DNA of 64,000 nucleotides, from the NCBI GenBank assembly GCA_009741485.1, contig CM019220.1:33487929-33551928 (forward strand), read 5' to 3'. Origin of the DNA: Malurus cyaneus samueli. Its lineage: Eukaryota > Chordata > Aves > Passeriformes > Maluridae. The position numbers and the translations under genes are program-made. Positions within the stretch are counted from its first letter, which is position 1. Each line of letters opens with the position of its first letter. The notes under the pieces are model-generated. The model had not been told where the DNA came from. It did no database searches and saw only the letters and a list, made by a program, of their open reading frames with translations. Positions 1 to 14,896 of this stretch are shown one piece after another.

Positions 1-444
1 TCATTGACTCTGTGCTTGCTCCTAACCTGCAGTAAGTGTTAAGATAACTCTTTGAAAGAGGTTGTGAGTATGCAGATACTGGGTTGCTGTAGGATAAAAT
101 AAGTCAATTGCCACTGTAATTTCATATTTTATATTATCTGTCTTTGTGGACATCCTTCCTTCTCCCTTGTCAGTTGTTCTGCTTGAGCAGGAGATCACAA
201 TCATGCTCAAATGGAGCATCATGATTACTGTCCAAGTGGAGCATTTAAAGAAGGGAAATTGCAAATGTGTTTAGCAGAGAATGAGCAGAATTCTGTAGTT
301 TTGTTTTCATGGTCAAAATCAGAATTACCTAAAAACAAAGCATTAAAAATAAAGATGAAATTAGTCGTACAAACCCCTAAAATATAACAACTGTCTTACC
401 TTAATTTAGATGCTTTGTGCATAACTGCAATGGTTTTTATGAAG

Positions 445-510
445 TGTTCTCTGCAGGGTATTTGCCCCATTTGGTGAAAATGGGGCAATTTAAAGTTCTT
501 GCAGAGAACA
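445..510. repeat. Nested inverted repeat, hairpin-forming
   Basis: Two perfect 11-bp inverted repeats are nested. The outer arms are tgttctctgca (445-455) and tgcagagaaca (500-510). The inner arms are ttgccccattt (462-472) and aaatggggcaa (478-488), with a 5-nt loop. Asymmetric unpaired stretches of 6 and 11 nt separate the two stems. The folded length of about 66 nt is in the range of a microRNA precursor, but the inner loop is asymmetric and I do not recognise a known family. A remnant of a small inverted-repeat element is the alternative. Confidence 0.7.
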
Positions 511-2125
511 GATTTTCACAATTGCAGACTTTCCTGCTTCTCTCTTCCCCTTGGATGTTACATCTCCCAGTTCAGAGGTGGTTCTTCATGTGTGCTTCTT
601 TCTTGGTACAATCTCTTCTTAAATTTCACTTTTGAAATTGCCCTTATTTCAGTTATTGTAGAAAGACATTTTTATTTCCACTTGAACATTGCTGTTTCAT
701 GCATTTCTTTGATGAAAAGGAATGAGTTGTATCATGTTACTAAAAAGCCATCTTTGATAAGTGCTCAGATCAACTGGGGTGCATAAAGGAAGTGCAAGAG
801 ACTGAAGTTTATTCTTCCCTAGAGGAATGCTTAGCTTTTCTGACTCTTCTGGCATGCTTTCAAAAAGTAAGACTGCTTTATTTTTCTACTTCTGTTGTCT
901 TACAGAACACAAACTGAGTGTCTTAATTGACAGAGCTGCTATGGATATGTAATTTGTTCTGGGGGTGATGCAGTGGGGTGAAATTAGAGGCAGAGTAGGA
1001 CAGTCATTGCCTACCTAAACTTGGCTCAGTATGGCCCATAAGAAGTGGCTCATCTACTAAACTTCTTTTAAGCATGTATGAGCTTGAGTGGGTAATTAAG
1101 GAAGTGATTTGAGATATATATTTAAATAATGCTTTCCAAAGAATCATATGAAACTTTGGTTAAGATCTAGGGAGAGGGGGCAGTTAAGGTAAAATTTTGT
1201 GAAGGGCTGTTCCAGTCCTTGGGGAATACACAGATTCTGTGCCAGATTTCCAAGCTATTTCTCCTATGGTGCATTTTATTAGAAGGTTCCAGGACTTTTG
1301 AAAGGCAAGCTGGCAATATAATTTGTCACTATGTAGGAAAAACCCAAAATTATTCTGTTTTCAATTCCTGTGTGGCAGGGGAGGGTGGGTGTGACAGTTC
1401 AAAAAGAAAATGATCATGCTCTCTTGGAGATCGTGTCTACTCGTTAGTGTGATAGCAGATATCTTCCCTTGTAGTTCTACTAGATTTATTTTGAATTCTC
1501 ATCTTTGTGTTTGGAATTGTATTGTGTAAGACTGATGAGATCAGGCTTTGGAAGTTCGCTTAGAGCTGCTGTAGCCTTTGCTTGTTCTGCCCTTCCTATC
1601 CTTCCGGTTTTTATGCACCAAATGTATACAAATGTGAACACAAATACTGTCTCCATCTCAAATGTCTCCATCTGAGGAAAAAGGTAGAGTTCCTTTCTCA
1701 TGTCCCGTACTTGGCATATGGTAGCATTTATCTAGTTCTGTTAAGGACTGCAAAAGATGTGTTTTAGCATATGACATTAAACTTCTCATAGCTTTAAAAT
1801 AAACATAATTAAATGAGAGTCAGAGTTAACTAGGATCTCAGCAACGGTACTCCAAGAGGGAAGCTCTTAAATTCTTCTTCAGTGATCCACCAAGTATTTG
1901 ATTTGGCCATCAGGAGCTGACAGTTCATATGATGTTGTCTGTCTCTACAGATTCCTGTACTTGAGTTTAATTGTCACACGTGCAAATTATCACACCAGGT
2001 AGCAGTGCTTAAGCATCAAAATCAGAATCTGTTTGTGGGACGTTGGCACCCCCTTTTGCACGTACTTGTTCACCAGCAGCTTAAATCTGCATCCCTTGGC
2101 CTCAGCCCTACCTAATTCAGGCTTG

Positions 2126-2150
2126 CTATTTCTGTGTGGAACAGAAATAG
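2126..2150. repeat. Perfect 10-bp inverted repeat
   Basis: The arms ctatttctgt (2126-2135) and acagaaatag (2141-2150) flank a 5-nt loop. There is no U-tract or other context to suggest a function. It may be chance. Confidence 0.55.
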
Positions 2151-5100
2151 ATCCACTCGAAGGTAAGGTTGCCTGCTGCCCTTCAGGGTAGAAGTTGGTT
2201 TGGGAGCAGTATTTGGCTTTTTGTTTTGAAACCTGTTACAATACTGAAGACAGTTGCAAGCTGCAAGCCCAGATATTTGTAAAAACAGCTTAGGGAAAAG
2301 GAAATAGTAGTTAAGGCGGCTGCGTAAGATGAAGAAAGGAAATGGGAGCCTCCCTTAAGTGCAGCCACTAAGAAGGATAGTTAAAAATAGCTGCTTTTCG
2401 CCTCTAAACAATTGACTGAGTTGCCATAAATCTTGTTTTTTCTTGGAACATGGAGACAAAACTCATTCCTTAGGTGTTCTGTTCTGAAACACCAATTATG
2501 TTTTGGGAACTTGCTCTACACGCACTGATTATTGCAGTACAGATGTTTAAAAGGAAAAAAAAACCAAAACAATGAGGCCTAACTATGATTGTAATGAGCA
2601 AAAGTTTGAGAGTACTTAAAAATATAGACAGTGGAAGGGAGGAGGACCATGGTGAGATGAAGTATCTCTCTGTGCTTAGTGTGCCACCAGCAAAGAGGTT
2701 TGCTGCCTCCGAGTGCATGGTGATCCACTTTACCATCCTTTCATTGCAATCCCAAACTGATGGGTTTTTTGAGATAGCTCATAGTAGAAAGCTGGTTTTG
2801 ATAGCTTTGTACTAAGTAAAGCTGCTCTCACAGAGAAAAGTTATGAAAAGTGGCAGCTTTATTGCAAAGCATACAACTATTAGAGATAGATACCAATTTT
2901 AAAAGGGAATTTTGGTTTTGGAAGATGTAGAAATGCGTTTATTACTTTCTCACCAATGTTAACTGTTCTGTTTCAGTTCTATTCAAAAAAGCTCAAAAGA
3001 GAAAATGCTTTCATTTGTAATATATTTTGAAGTGTTTTATGTTGTGTCTTACCCTATTGTTTGAATTCTGATTAGTTAAACTGATTGTTTTTAATTATTC
3101 CTGACCACTACATTTCTTCAGCTTATGCCAAGCAGGCCACAGATTCAAATGGCTGTTGTTTTACATCATCCACTCATGCTCTTTGTCTTTTCGATTGAGC
3201 TGCTTCTGAGATGTTTAATAAAACAGTTAAGAAAGCCAAACAGATGACTAAATAGGTGATGTGTAATTGCCCAACTATTTAAATGTACTTTAATGATTCA
3301 GCACAAAAAAAAGTTTATTTGATAGACACATGGTGGATGTTCCTTATTTTAGATGAAAGTGAATTTCTAATCTTAAGCTGCATCTAAATTGGCAGTTCCA
3401 AGTGTCTGTATTCTGACATGCTTTCACTGCTTTTCTTAGAAGCAGAAGGAAACTAGAATGTTCCCTATGTAACTTATTTTCTTCTGACAGTGACAATAGT
3501 TGGGGTTTTATATTGCAAGAAAAAACAAATTGTAGAAACATGAGCACATAGCTGTGATTTCATTACTTTTATTTCCTTTTTTTTCATATTTGTATATTTC
3601 CTTTGGTTTTTTTTTACTTTCTTTTTCTCTCATCTGCCCAGTGTTCTTCAAGGGCCTGTTGTATCTATGTAGAAGAGAGAAGAGGTAATTAGAGCCTTAG
3701 CATTATCTAGTTGTGTTGCTGGAATGTTTTGGTGTCTAACACTAGTACATGTAGAATTATTCTGAGTCCTGCTTTCTCTGCAGATACCAAGAAACTCCTA
3801 CACCCAAAGGACATTTTAAGGAAAATATGAAACCCTATAAGAGTGTTTTCTTTTAGCCTTCTCTGAAGCCATTAATTTTTCACATCTCAGCTCAAAAGTT
3901 TAGTGTGAGGGCGTCCTATGGGCTACTGTCTGAGAATCAATACAAGCAGATTATGTGGATTTACTCAGATATTGCCAAGATCTCAGTGCAGTTTGGTGAA
4001 TTTTAAGATACACATGCTATGGTGAAACTTTAATCTTCTGATTTTGAATCCCTTCCTATTCATAACAGCCATTATTTTTGCTGATGGTGAGCTGTGTAAT
4101 TTTTCTTAAGCTTTTTGTGTGTGAGAAAGAGCAAGCCCGAGATGATTGTGGTCTTAATTAAAATTATTGAGCTTTGGAATTGTGAGACAACATTTTAAGT
4201 ATTCTTTGGACAGTTGGAACTTTGAGCACCCAAGTTCCAAAATGGTCAAGTGGTGTTATTAGATTCCTGAATTAAAATACTCTAGTTGTCAAGACTTATA
4301 TTGTGACCATATGAAAACCATTATGAAAGTGGACATGGGCACTGAACTATAATTTCTTTACTGTGGGAGTATCATTCCAAAGGTGCAGATTTCAAACAAT
4401 ATGAATGAAAAAGTACAGTAGAATTAAAAGTATCACAATCTGTTGTAGCATATAGATGAATGTATGCTAGAGTGTTGGTAAATAGATGGAAAAAATAAGG
4501 TATTTCTAACAGAAAAGGTTATTTCAATGATTTACTACTTGGAAGTGCATGGAAATTAAGTGAGGTGCAAGAATGTGATAACGTAATTGGAGATTAACTA
4601 TTTTCCATCTTGATTTTCCCCTGTGACTGAATGGCTGAAGAACCAGGTAGGTACTAGGCTAAGAATAAATCCTCTCTTCACAAGGGCCATGGAACAAAGA
4701 TCTGTTTAAGCATGTATAAAAGAAAACCCATATTTGAGCTAGTCACCAGAAAAGATTGGACAGAGAGGAACTGTTCTTTGCTTAAAGTGTTTGTAGGTTT
4801 CTTAGTGAATAAACTAAGGAGTAGATTTTTGATGATGACACATGCACACAGTTTGTGCATACTTATCAGTCTCTGCTGCAGTATGAACATGTTCCTTCTT
4901 TCAGGTTGTCTTGTTACTAAATAGGAATCTGCAGTGAACCAATTAAAAACACATGGTATCTTACCATTTTTATTTGTTGATGTAATTCTCTAAATGCTAC
5001 AGAATATAAATATGCAGTATTGCATCCAAATACCCTGGTGAGAGTTTTCTGCTGTAAGGTTATGGAAAAAAATTAATTTAAAAAGAAAACAAAACAGCCA

Positions 5101-8100
5101 CCAACTCAAAACTTCATATAGTGAAAACAAGACGTTATTGAAATGGTCTCTTGTTGTATGCTTTGAACAGAGCAGTTTATTTCCTACTGTTTGCTTCAAT
5201 AATATTTTTCTCTAAAGCACAACATTGTGACCAGAATCGCAGAATAAATGCCAGGGGTCTAGAGGGTGAGCAGGAGAAGGGGAAGCATAAAAAGCTGTTA
5301 CTACAAAGCAGAGTTGCTCTATACTGGAGGCCACAAGCATTTCCAGTCTTTCTTTTCTCTGTTTCAGCGGTGTCTTCTCCCTGGCTTTTGGTCTTTTCAT
5401 TTGGTTTTGACCTCCTTTGCTTTTGTCTGCTTCTCTGAGCAGTGGCACCACTGCTGCTTTCTCCTCTGTCCTGTGTTCTGTCTTTTCACTGTTTTTCACA
5501 CCCCAGATTTCTTAATATTTTTGTGGTTTTTTCCCGTTTTCTGTGTTTCCTTGGCAAGAGCAAGGAGATTAGAAGACACAGGCATGCTTGTAGTTCCAGC
5601 TTTACCAGAGTAGGTGCTTGCCTGCTGGATGAGGACCTGAAGTTCACCTCAGTTTATTCATAAAGCAGCAGATTTTTGCCTGCCCATGGAAGCAGCGTGT
5701 GCAACAATCTCATGTCCTTCGCAGAGCATATCCAGTCCTGCTGTTCTGTGAAAATTTGAATTTCCAAACTAACAACCTCTTCTGAAGTTTTTTCAGAGGC
5801 CTGTAATTTTGGTACTTTGTCAAGAAAATGAGCAATCGTCTCTCTGTTCCCCTTCCACTTCCCCACAAGAAAAAAAATAAAAATTACCGCAAACCACCCA
5901 TGAGCCACACCCTTGGTATGAGGCAGCCCATCTGCCACAGCTTAAATTTAGCTTCTTCCACTTTTAGAATTTGTCAACAGAATACTTTTAAAAGGTATTT
6001 TAATGTGGACTTGACCACCTATTTTTTTCTAGTCTTACTCTCAGGCATGACAACATCATTTTAACAGAGTCTATTTTTAACTTCTGAGTAGAAAAGTAGT
6101 AAAACGTCTGCTGAATGTAATCTGTGACCTCACTGATAGTTTGGCAAATATCTTAAGCAACTGAAAATTGAGTTGTTCTAAGATGTGTCAGATCCTTAAT
6201 TACAGGCAGAATTCCAGGCTGGGTTATAATAAATGTAATTATTCCCTCTCCTCTCAATTTAAATGAAAGTAAGTAAATATAAATGTCAACCCAACTGTCC
6301 CTCATGCTGTCCTCAGTTGGCTAACATTGAAAAGGTGGCTAACAGTGCAATTAGGTTTTAGAAGAGGTCTAAAACTTGAATTTCAGGTTATGTATATGAA
6401 CTTACTGAGGTGAAAGAATGTGAAGATAAACTAGAACAGGAGTAGTTGTGGTGGTCAGTTTAACAAAATTGAATCATGATAAAAAGGCAATGACAAAACA
6501 GACCTAGTCTGTTAATGCAAATATTTATAACCTATTTGACCTGAATTCCCGTTTTTCTTCACTGTTTTGCAATTTTGATGAAAATTTGCCTTCTTCTTGA
6601 ATTTATCTTGTAACATAATTAACAAAATTAAAAAAAAAAATCAATGCAGTACTCAGTAATTTCATGGAGTTTGCATGGAGAAATCTGTAACTACTAGCAA
6701 AAATTTTTTAGGAAGATAGGCAAGCACTCCATTATCTAATGATGGACAATTGACATTACTGCTATTCTGCAGCTTGTCCCCACTCCTGGTGCTTCTCAAA
6801 CAAGCCACCATCTGTGGAAGGCAGTATTCTAGTGACAGCTCAATGTTGTTTTCTTCTCTGTAAACAGAAGAATGTGTATTCAGGTGTTTTTTAAAGGATC
6901 TATTCACAAGAGCATAAAACTCCTCAGAGCTGCACATTCTTCAACTTTTATAATCAGCTTTCAAATAACAAAACCTTATATCCCAGTGGAGAGAAATTTT
7001 TGCGTTCTCTCTCCTGGGCAGTCCCAGTGGGATAAACTGTGTGTCCCTTTCATTTACATATGAAAGATTATTTTAAAGGCCTTTACAGGAGAAATAAATG
7101 TTTGTGGTGGTTCCACTTGTGAAGACAACATTGTAATGCTGTGCAGGTGAAGGTTTGCAGCTGGTTGGCGTGGATGAGATACCATATTGCACCCTCCATA
7201 TTTTTGAGAGCCTGCATGAGGCAGTGTAATATTCTAATGGAGCCAACAAAAGGTTTGATGTTTCTTGATTCAAGACCATTTTCTGTGGCCATGAGTTGTG
7301 AATCTTAAGAGGAGTATGAGAAACTGTCTGAAAGGAGTAGGGGGAATCAGTGTAGAGTACCCCTTCCTTTTGTAGTTGAGGTGAAGCTTACAGTGGTTGT
7401 GTTGAAGTAGTTACCCTTCTTGGAGGGATTTTTCATCCACATCTTGCTGAAACATATTTGGTGGTTCGTGCAGCATGAAGAGACCTGCTCCAGGTCTGCC
7501 AGGCACTGCAGATGATGGGGCACTGGCTGCTGGGGGGATTCGTAAGTGCGTGGTGCGTGTTTTGGCACTCCTGTTCTAAATTCCCCAGTGCTGCAATTCT
7601 AGTCCCTGCTTATGATGAAATCATGTAACCAGTAAATTATTTACAGAGGCAGGGCTGCATTGGCAGAGGTGCCCTCATTGTGAAGTGAAAGCTCCCTAAA
7701 GCAGTGAAACAATAGAGAGTAGAATTGGAGCAGAATTTAAATGAAGTAAAGGTTTTGTGGCAGCCAGTCAGAAGGTCAGATCGGGTTTTCTGAAGTACTG
7801 GCTGGATTTGTCTCTGTAATCTGATACTGCAGCCCTGGAAATTTGTAGAGTTTTCTGATTTTGTCTGTAAAGTGATTAAAATGTGTGATTGTCATACCAT
7901 CATCTAATAAGATACTATGGCTTTGCTTAACAAGAACTTGTAAGGGATTCACAGATCCTCTTCTCAGGTATTATTAGCAGGGCTGGGGAGACAAGGGTCA
8001 CTTCAGTTCAAGCTTGTTTAGAGGAATATGCTGACCACTCTGTGGCTGAAATAGTTTATTTAAAAAAACTACACTTTCTTTCCACCTCCAAACCTACTCC

Positions 8101-11100
8101 CATCTTCCACATCCCAAGCAAAAACCTGACTGAGAACAGACTTGTTAGCGAAAGTTAATCTCCTGTTATGACCACCCAGCATGGGCATTATGCCTCCCAG
8201 GTCCATAGGCTCATCTGAACAGAGCGTGGGACAGAGGTAGCTGGCCATCTTGGATGAGTATAGGGGAACAATTCAGCAGAAATAAGCAGCTGTATTCTAA
8301 GGGAAATTTCAGAAGACCCTACTTTTCAGTATCTCATGGATTCTTTCAAATATTGTCAAATATGACTCCTTTAAAATATTGTTATCACAAAGTTGAATTT
8401 GTTATCTAGTACTATCTTTACAGGCCTTAGGTAATGTCAGTACATCTTTAAAAGCAGTCTGTGGCAGTTTTAGGTGTTATTTTAAGTTTTTGATGTTAAC
8501 TCCAGGATCCATTGTTAAGCAACATTATATTATTTATTGATATAATTTATATGCCTATTTTTATGGGATTGACAGTGATTATGGGTATGATACAGTCTCA
8601 AAAGTTGTGTGGTACTGAGAAAAATGAGTGTAGTAGATTCCCCCCATACACACCCCCAATGGCCACTAAAGCTTTGCAGACAAAGGTTCTCTGAACCTTT
8701 CTAAATATTGTTAATAAACAATAATAAATATCTTGCCTTGTTTTTTCAATTCTTAACTATTCCCTGTGATTTATGGTATCATTAGAAGCGAGCCATTATC
8801 CCCCAGGAAATAGTTTTAGAACTCACATATACCACTGTAAGAAATAATACTATTTTTCTTCAGACTTTTCTTGGCTCCTGTTAAAGGTAAGGCTAGATAG
8901 TAAATTTTTGAAGAATTCTGAGTAAGATACACTTTCATGAATGATCTCTCTGATGTTCTTAAGACTTGCAACTGAGCAGCATTCATTGAATATCCACAGA
9001 AGTAGTGCACCATAGCTAGAAAAGACTTCAAATCCTTTCAGATAGCCTTATGGTGGGACAGACTCAGCATTTCAGTGGTTTGGAAATGTAATCTCCGTTA
9101 CTGATGGTCTTGAAGCTGGTAGGGCAAAGTGAAAAATTCAGGCCTGGTGTGTGAGCTAGGCAGCTGGAAGCAAAGGGTAATATTCACTTGTCATGAATTT
9201 GATGCAGAATGCTGCTTGGCAGGGTCAGTGCATCAGGATTTGCAAATGATGCTACAATGTCACCGTTCACATAATTTTTGGTTTAGTGAGCAGATTGTGT
9301 TGGTAGAACATGTTCATTGTTACCTTGAAAATAAGTAATCCATTAGATAAGAAGTTATTCTATTAAAAACGTTTAATGTAAAATTCTAGCTGCACTTCCT
9401 TTATGTAGGTAATTTTATCAAGAAACACATTTCTCTATGCCTTCTCCCTTCCCCCACCAGCCTTCTCTTTTTCTTTTCATTCCAGTGCAAACAGAAGTAA
9501 TTTCTCTGTGGAGATGGTATTTAATATGTTTTTAAAGATGATGTATAAATTTGTAACTATGAATACCGAATTTGGGGTTTGCACAGCATTGCTTTTTAAG
9601 ACGTGTCTGCAATTAACTGTAGTTGAGGTTTGGTGAGTGAATGCCCTTTGAGGTGGGGAGAGGGCTACTCAGAGTTCTTTGCTTTCTTGTGTCCCATTGG
9701 TTTCATTCTGGCAGAGCCTTTAGGAACAAGGCAGGTGACTGCAGCTCCTGGAGCTGATGATTTACTCATCCTTCTACAGCAGTGATCCATTAGGAAATCT
9801 CTCCCAGCTTCTCTCCTGCTCCTAGCTATGTAGTCCTTCCTCTCCCTTGTACTCCTCTGGAACCCCTCATTAAGCAGCGTTAAGTCTCTAACAGGCAGAA
9901 ATTTAAGCAGTGTTTTTGTGGGGCTGCTGACCTAGTTTTCTGCCAGACTGGTGAGTTACAGCAGCTCGTGGGGCTCCTGCTGTGGGTCAGCTCTAACACT
10001 TGTTAAATAGTGGGATTGTACAGTGCTTTTGTACCCTGCTTTGAAATTTTCAATGTTTCCGGCAATTATTCTGAGAAAGAAATTTAGCTTTGCCTGCTCA
10101 CTGTATTTATTCAGGAACTTAGGGCTGCTAGATGGTGAAATATGATCTGTGTATGTGCTTAGATTCTGTGAGTGGCTGTGTTTCTTAACAAGACACATCT
10201 ATATCCTATTGTCAGTTGTAAATTTGGAGAGCCTGTGGCACTTTCCTCTGGTGCAGAATGGTCTGTATTTCTTCATTTATGTTTTTGGAGCAAAGTTTCA
10301 TAGCTAAGCATCTAAACTTACCCTTTAAACATGTATCAGACTGATAGATTTAATATCTGTTGGTGAAGCATGATCCTTCAGCATAGGAAAAAAATGATTG
10401 TAACAACATAAAATATTACAATGTTACAACAGCACTTCAAATGTGAAATCTGCTGTAGAATTTTGTGGAATAATACAGTATTTGTGTGCTGTACAAAATG
10501 GTTTACAGGGTATAAGGAGTTAAAACAAATGCATTGTAATGCCAGATCTGGGTGGTTAACTAGTGAAGTTCATAAGATACAAACTTTTAAGACTTGGAGG
10601 AAAAAAAGTGCATCCATTGCTGTGTATTTTTCTTCTAACAAAAACAATTGAATTTCTTTCACCTAGATTCACCTGCCTTCCAAACTCAAATATTTGCCTG
10701 CTTATCTTTTCTTATTTTAGTAACCATTTATGTTAAGGAGATTGAAAAGATGTTCTGAGTAATCACACACCTTTTTATGTTTCAAAGTTCATCAAAGTTC
10801 ATTCTCATGAACTAATTTAAGGTCATTTTTGTTGTGATACAGTGCAGTTGTCTGGCTTGGTTAATCTGTCTTTATATGTCACCTCTCTTTGAAACACTCC
10901 CTCTTCCCAGTGTCTTTATCCTAGAGGAAGACCTGAGATATTTGCATTGGACAAGTAGTCTTGAATTTCTTGAATACTTGTGTATAAGGAAAGGCAAGTC
11001 TGATTATTGGCAACACATGAAATTCCTAAGTCCACTGGTATTTGTCCAGGAGTGAAGTTACTCAGGGTCAGCACAAAGGAGGAAGTAACAGATTTAGTGC

Positions 11101-14100
11101 TCAGAGATGGTTCGAAAATGTCTGTGGGAGTAATTACTCTCAGGAAGCTGTATGGAAATAGGAAGTCTGAAAAGGCCAAAATTGGCAAGTTATAAGATTT
11201 GGGGAGAATCCAGGCACCTGTGACTAGCAGACTCTGATTTTTCTCAATCTGTTTTTGATTTTGGGTATTTGGATGTGGATATGTTAATTTTTGTTTTCAA
11301 AAGAAATCAGTTTTAAATTCATTATGATAAATTTTTTAACTTTTTGCCTAGCTTCTAGAGGTCAGAGATGAGTATAAAATGATTTTCAGGAAGGAAATCA
11401 CATTGTTACTAAATAATCAAATTAAATTTTAAAGCAGAGAATTTATGGGTGTCTGATTTCTCTGGGACAAAGAAATCTATCATTCATAGTTACTAAAATA
11501 ATGAATGTTTTCTCTGTAGTTTATTTAAAGGGATCTTCAGAGAATCTCTTTACATATTCTGTCAAAATAAATGTGCATTGACTACCCAAAAGTCCATTCA
11601 CTGAGCTATCAAAAATGTATTAAAGCATTTCAAAAAAATTGAACCAAACAATCCTGAAGTGTTATCAGTAACACAGCAGATTCTTTGCATTTCTCATTTC
11701 TTTACAAATAAATTTGAAATTTCTTGATTGACTGGTAGATAAACTTGGTAATAGGTTGTTGTGAAATAGATGGTGTTACATTTTAGCTCCACAGAGGTCA
11801 AAGAATGAAGTGCAGTGGCATTTAGTCTGCAAAGGTTTAGTGTTTTACTGTTATTTGTACTATTCTTTACTCAATGCAGGATGAAGTTGCAGCTTAAACT
11901 TCTGTAAAATTCCCACAGTATGGGTCAATGATTAAAAAAACTATTTCTCTATGAAAAAGTTCTTGGTTTTAGTTTGTGGATGTGTGAATGGAATCACAGA
12001 AACAATCAGACAGCAATGACAGTTTTCTGTCATGCCTCCAGCCACCATTTGATGAATACAAATTTCTATTTCAGTGATACGTCCATTGGCTCAAAAATAC
12101 TGGTTTCTTTGCATTTATAGAACTTTGAACTTTGCCCTGTGCCCAGTTTCTTCTTTCCCCAGATAGTCTCTCCAGACTGGTTCACTGTGTGGTTTCACGA
12201 GTGTCAGCTCTGGCTCAAGCAAAACAGCAGTAAGCAGGGGAGGGCAAGAGGCAAAATGGTGCTAATCCTACTTCAGTTTGGGTTAAGAGGCAGTGTAGTT
12301 GCTCTGGGAGAGAAAGAGAGAATTATTCCTGGATTACTGAATAACAGTGTTGTCTAGAGTTATTGAGCAGCTGATTAGGAGAAAAATCTGTCTCACTACA
12401 ATTGGTCTATGGAGAACAAGAGACCCAGTAGTTCACTACTGATGTGTAAAAAAACATATCAAACCATTTAAAACTGCGTTATCTCAATGAACATCTTGGC
12501 TTAAGTGTTGATATTTTGGGAACTTCTTGCCTGAAGAGAGATTTCTTTCTTTTTTTTTTTTTTTCATCTGCTATTCCCTTTGGAAGTTTACTTAATTCAC
12601 AGTAGGAAGAGGCGTGTTTTGGGACTTGACTATATTGTGCATTTTAGTAAGCTTTGGGGCAGATCTTTGCTGCAAGGAAAAAGGAACTGAATAACTTTGA
12701 GCTGGTCGTGTGTGATACACCAACTTTTGTTATCATCTTTTGAATTTCTGCAGTGATTTTTTTTAACCTTTGTCACTGAATAAATAGCAAGTGGTGTGAA
12801 TGCTTAAGTGTTGGGATTTTTTCTTTTCCTTTTGTTTTATTTTAAAGCACACATTTCTACTTGAGAAGCATTTCTTTGTGGTACTTCCCAGCCCTTATCT
12901 TTTGTTTCATGTGGGCCTCCTAAAATGTTTAAATATGCTAATCCCTGGTAGCAGGAGGGTAAAGGCTTTATAAAATTTTGGGTTTGTGAGCCTTTGGTTA
13001 CTTAAGATGCTAAGAAAATGTAAATAATGAAGATATGTAAATGATTTGGATATTGTTGTCTGAGAAGCATACTGCAGATATAGGTGGCTTTTGAGAGACT
13101 TCTAATGTAGGAGTGATAAGAGGTGGGAGACATTGAAAGAGAAAACTTGCAGAGCTCTGATGAAGAATGTGCAATGTATCTTACCTGAGATTTTAAGAAA
13201 GTAATTTTCATTTTTGAAGAAAATATGGGACTCATACAAACTTGGTGTTAGACCTCTCTATGATTTTTGGAGATAGTCGCGTAAGAGTGGAAAAAAAGGA
13301 CATAAAGACTATTGATTTTATCACTGTATTTATCACTGTTGCAAACTTGAGAAACACAAGGTTCAAAATTATAATTTCTTGGGGCACATACAACAGAAAA
13401 TTAACAAATCCATTATGATAAACACAGAATTAAGGACACATTTATGCTTTGCTCTATACTGGTCTTGAATGATAAGCCAAAGACATTTATCTCTTATTCA
13501 TAATATGCAGCTTGGATTTGCATAAAATCAGATTTTTCTTGGTGCTTAATTGCTCTTGGATAAAGTAATACTCTGTAATGGAGTTTTACACAATTGCATA
13601 ATTCTTTTTTTTTTATGTGACGTGGTAAACAGATGTTTCTGGTAGTCAATTATGGACATTTTAATTGTAAGCTTAAATGTACTAAGGTTGTAACTCTCTA
13701 TTTCAACTGTAAAGAAAGATGTCATTCTTACCAAGATTGTTAGCAAATGTTTTATTGTAGTTTTTAATGCAAGCTGTTTTATGCCATTACCTTTCTGAAA
13801 AGAATATTGATTAATGGCATTAAAGGGTATTTAATTGCATTTAAAATTTTGAATTGCTTGACATCCATATTTGCATTTTAGTTGGGTAAGGCCCATTGTT
13901 GCTTTTCTATGGAAGTTGTGATTTGATACAGTTGGTTTATTTCTAAAGAGTGTTGGCACATGTGCAGGATAGAACAGGATGATAAAAAAGAGAAATACTC
14001 ATTACATATCTGTGGAAAAAAAAAATTCTAGAGGTGTTTTTTTACACAAAATGCTATAATCTCAGACTTGAAGAGTCCTAAACTGCTCCTCCTTAGAAAC

Positions 14101-14896
14101 CAGAAAAGTGTACTGGAAAATATTGTATGTTTGTGTGTCTAACATCTGAAACTGGTCAGTATTGGAAATCATCCAAAAAACATATGCAGTGTAAGTGTAG
14201 GATTTCAAAAATACTGTACTCTGTAAATGGCACCAAGTGAATAGCTGGAGAGAAAATAATGTAACACCCTAAAACCTTTTCATACTCTGAGCAGTGAGCT
14301 TGCTGAAATGCCTTTTAACCAGCAGGATAATCCTTGTAAATGATGTGCATTGGGTCATTGAGAAAAAAACCTTTTGTCTCATACTGAAAATAAAGGTCTT
14401 CTGATCATTTTGGCCATACATTAAGGGCGATGAAAGGCCAATCTTCTGCATTTTCCCATCTCCTTCTTGTTAAGCATCACACAGGGGATTTGTGCTGCAC
14501 ACCAGTGGTGGTACAAATAAAGAAGTGTGGTTTTCCAAAGGACATAGCTGTCCCCTAAAGGAGGAATACATGGAAGATGAATGGCCTTGAGCTGAAGCTT
14601 CATCCTTAGTGTGGTGTGCTTTTTCACTGTGTTGTCACGTAGGCACTGGTGCCATCCTGCCTGCAGTGGGGGAGCTCCAGTGTGCTCGCAGCTCCTTCAC
14701 TCTGCTGTGGCTGGTGATCCTGCTGCTTTTCTGCTTCATTACCCTGATGTGGGCATTGTTGATGTCTTTTCACTCTGTCCCTCAATCTGATTCAAAGGCT
14801 ACTTTAGTGTATTTAAAGGAAAAGGTCTTTCACCTCCTTCTCTCTCAAAATATAGCCAGTTTAGCAAATATTCAATGGCGTGATTATGGAGCTATG

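Noticed and set aside
5151..5663. Overlapping frames of 95 to 115 codons
   Set aside because: A pyrimidine-rich stretch with few stops. The predicted peptides are low-complexity Phe/Leu/Ser/Cys without motifs or splice support.
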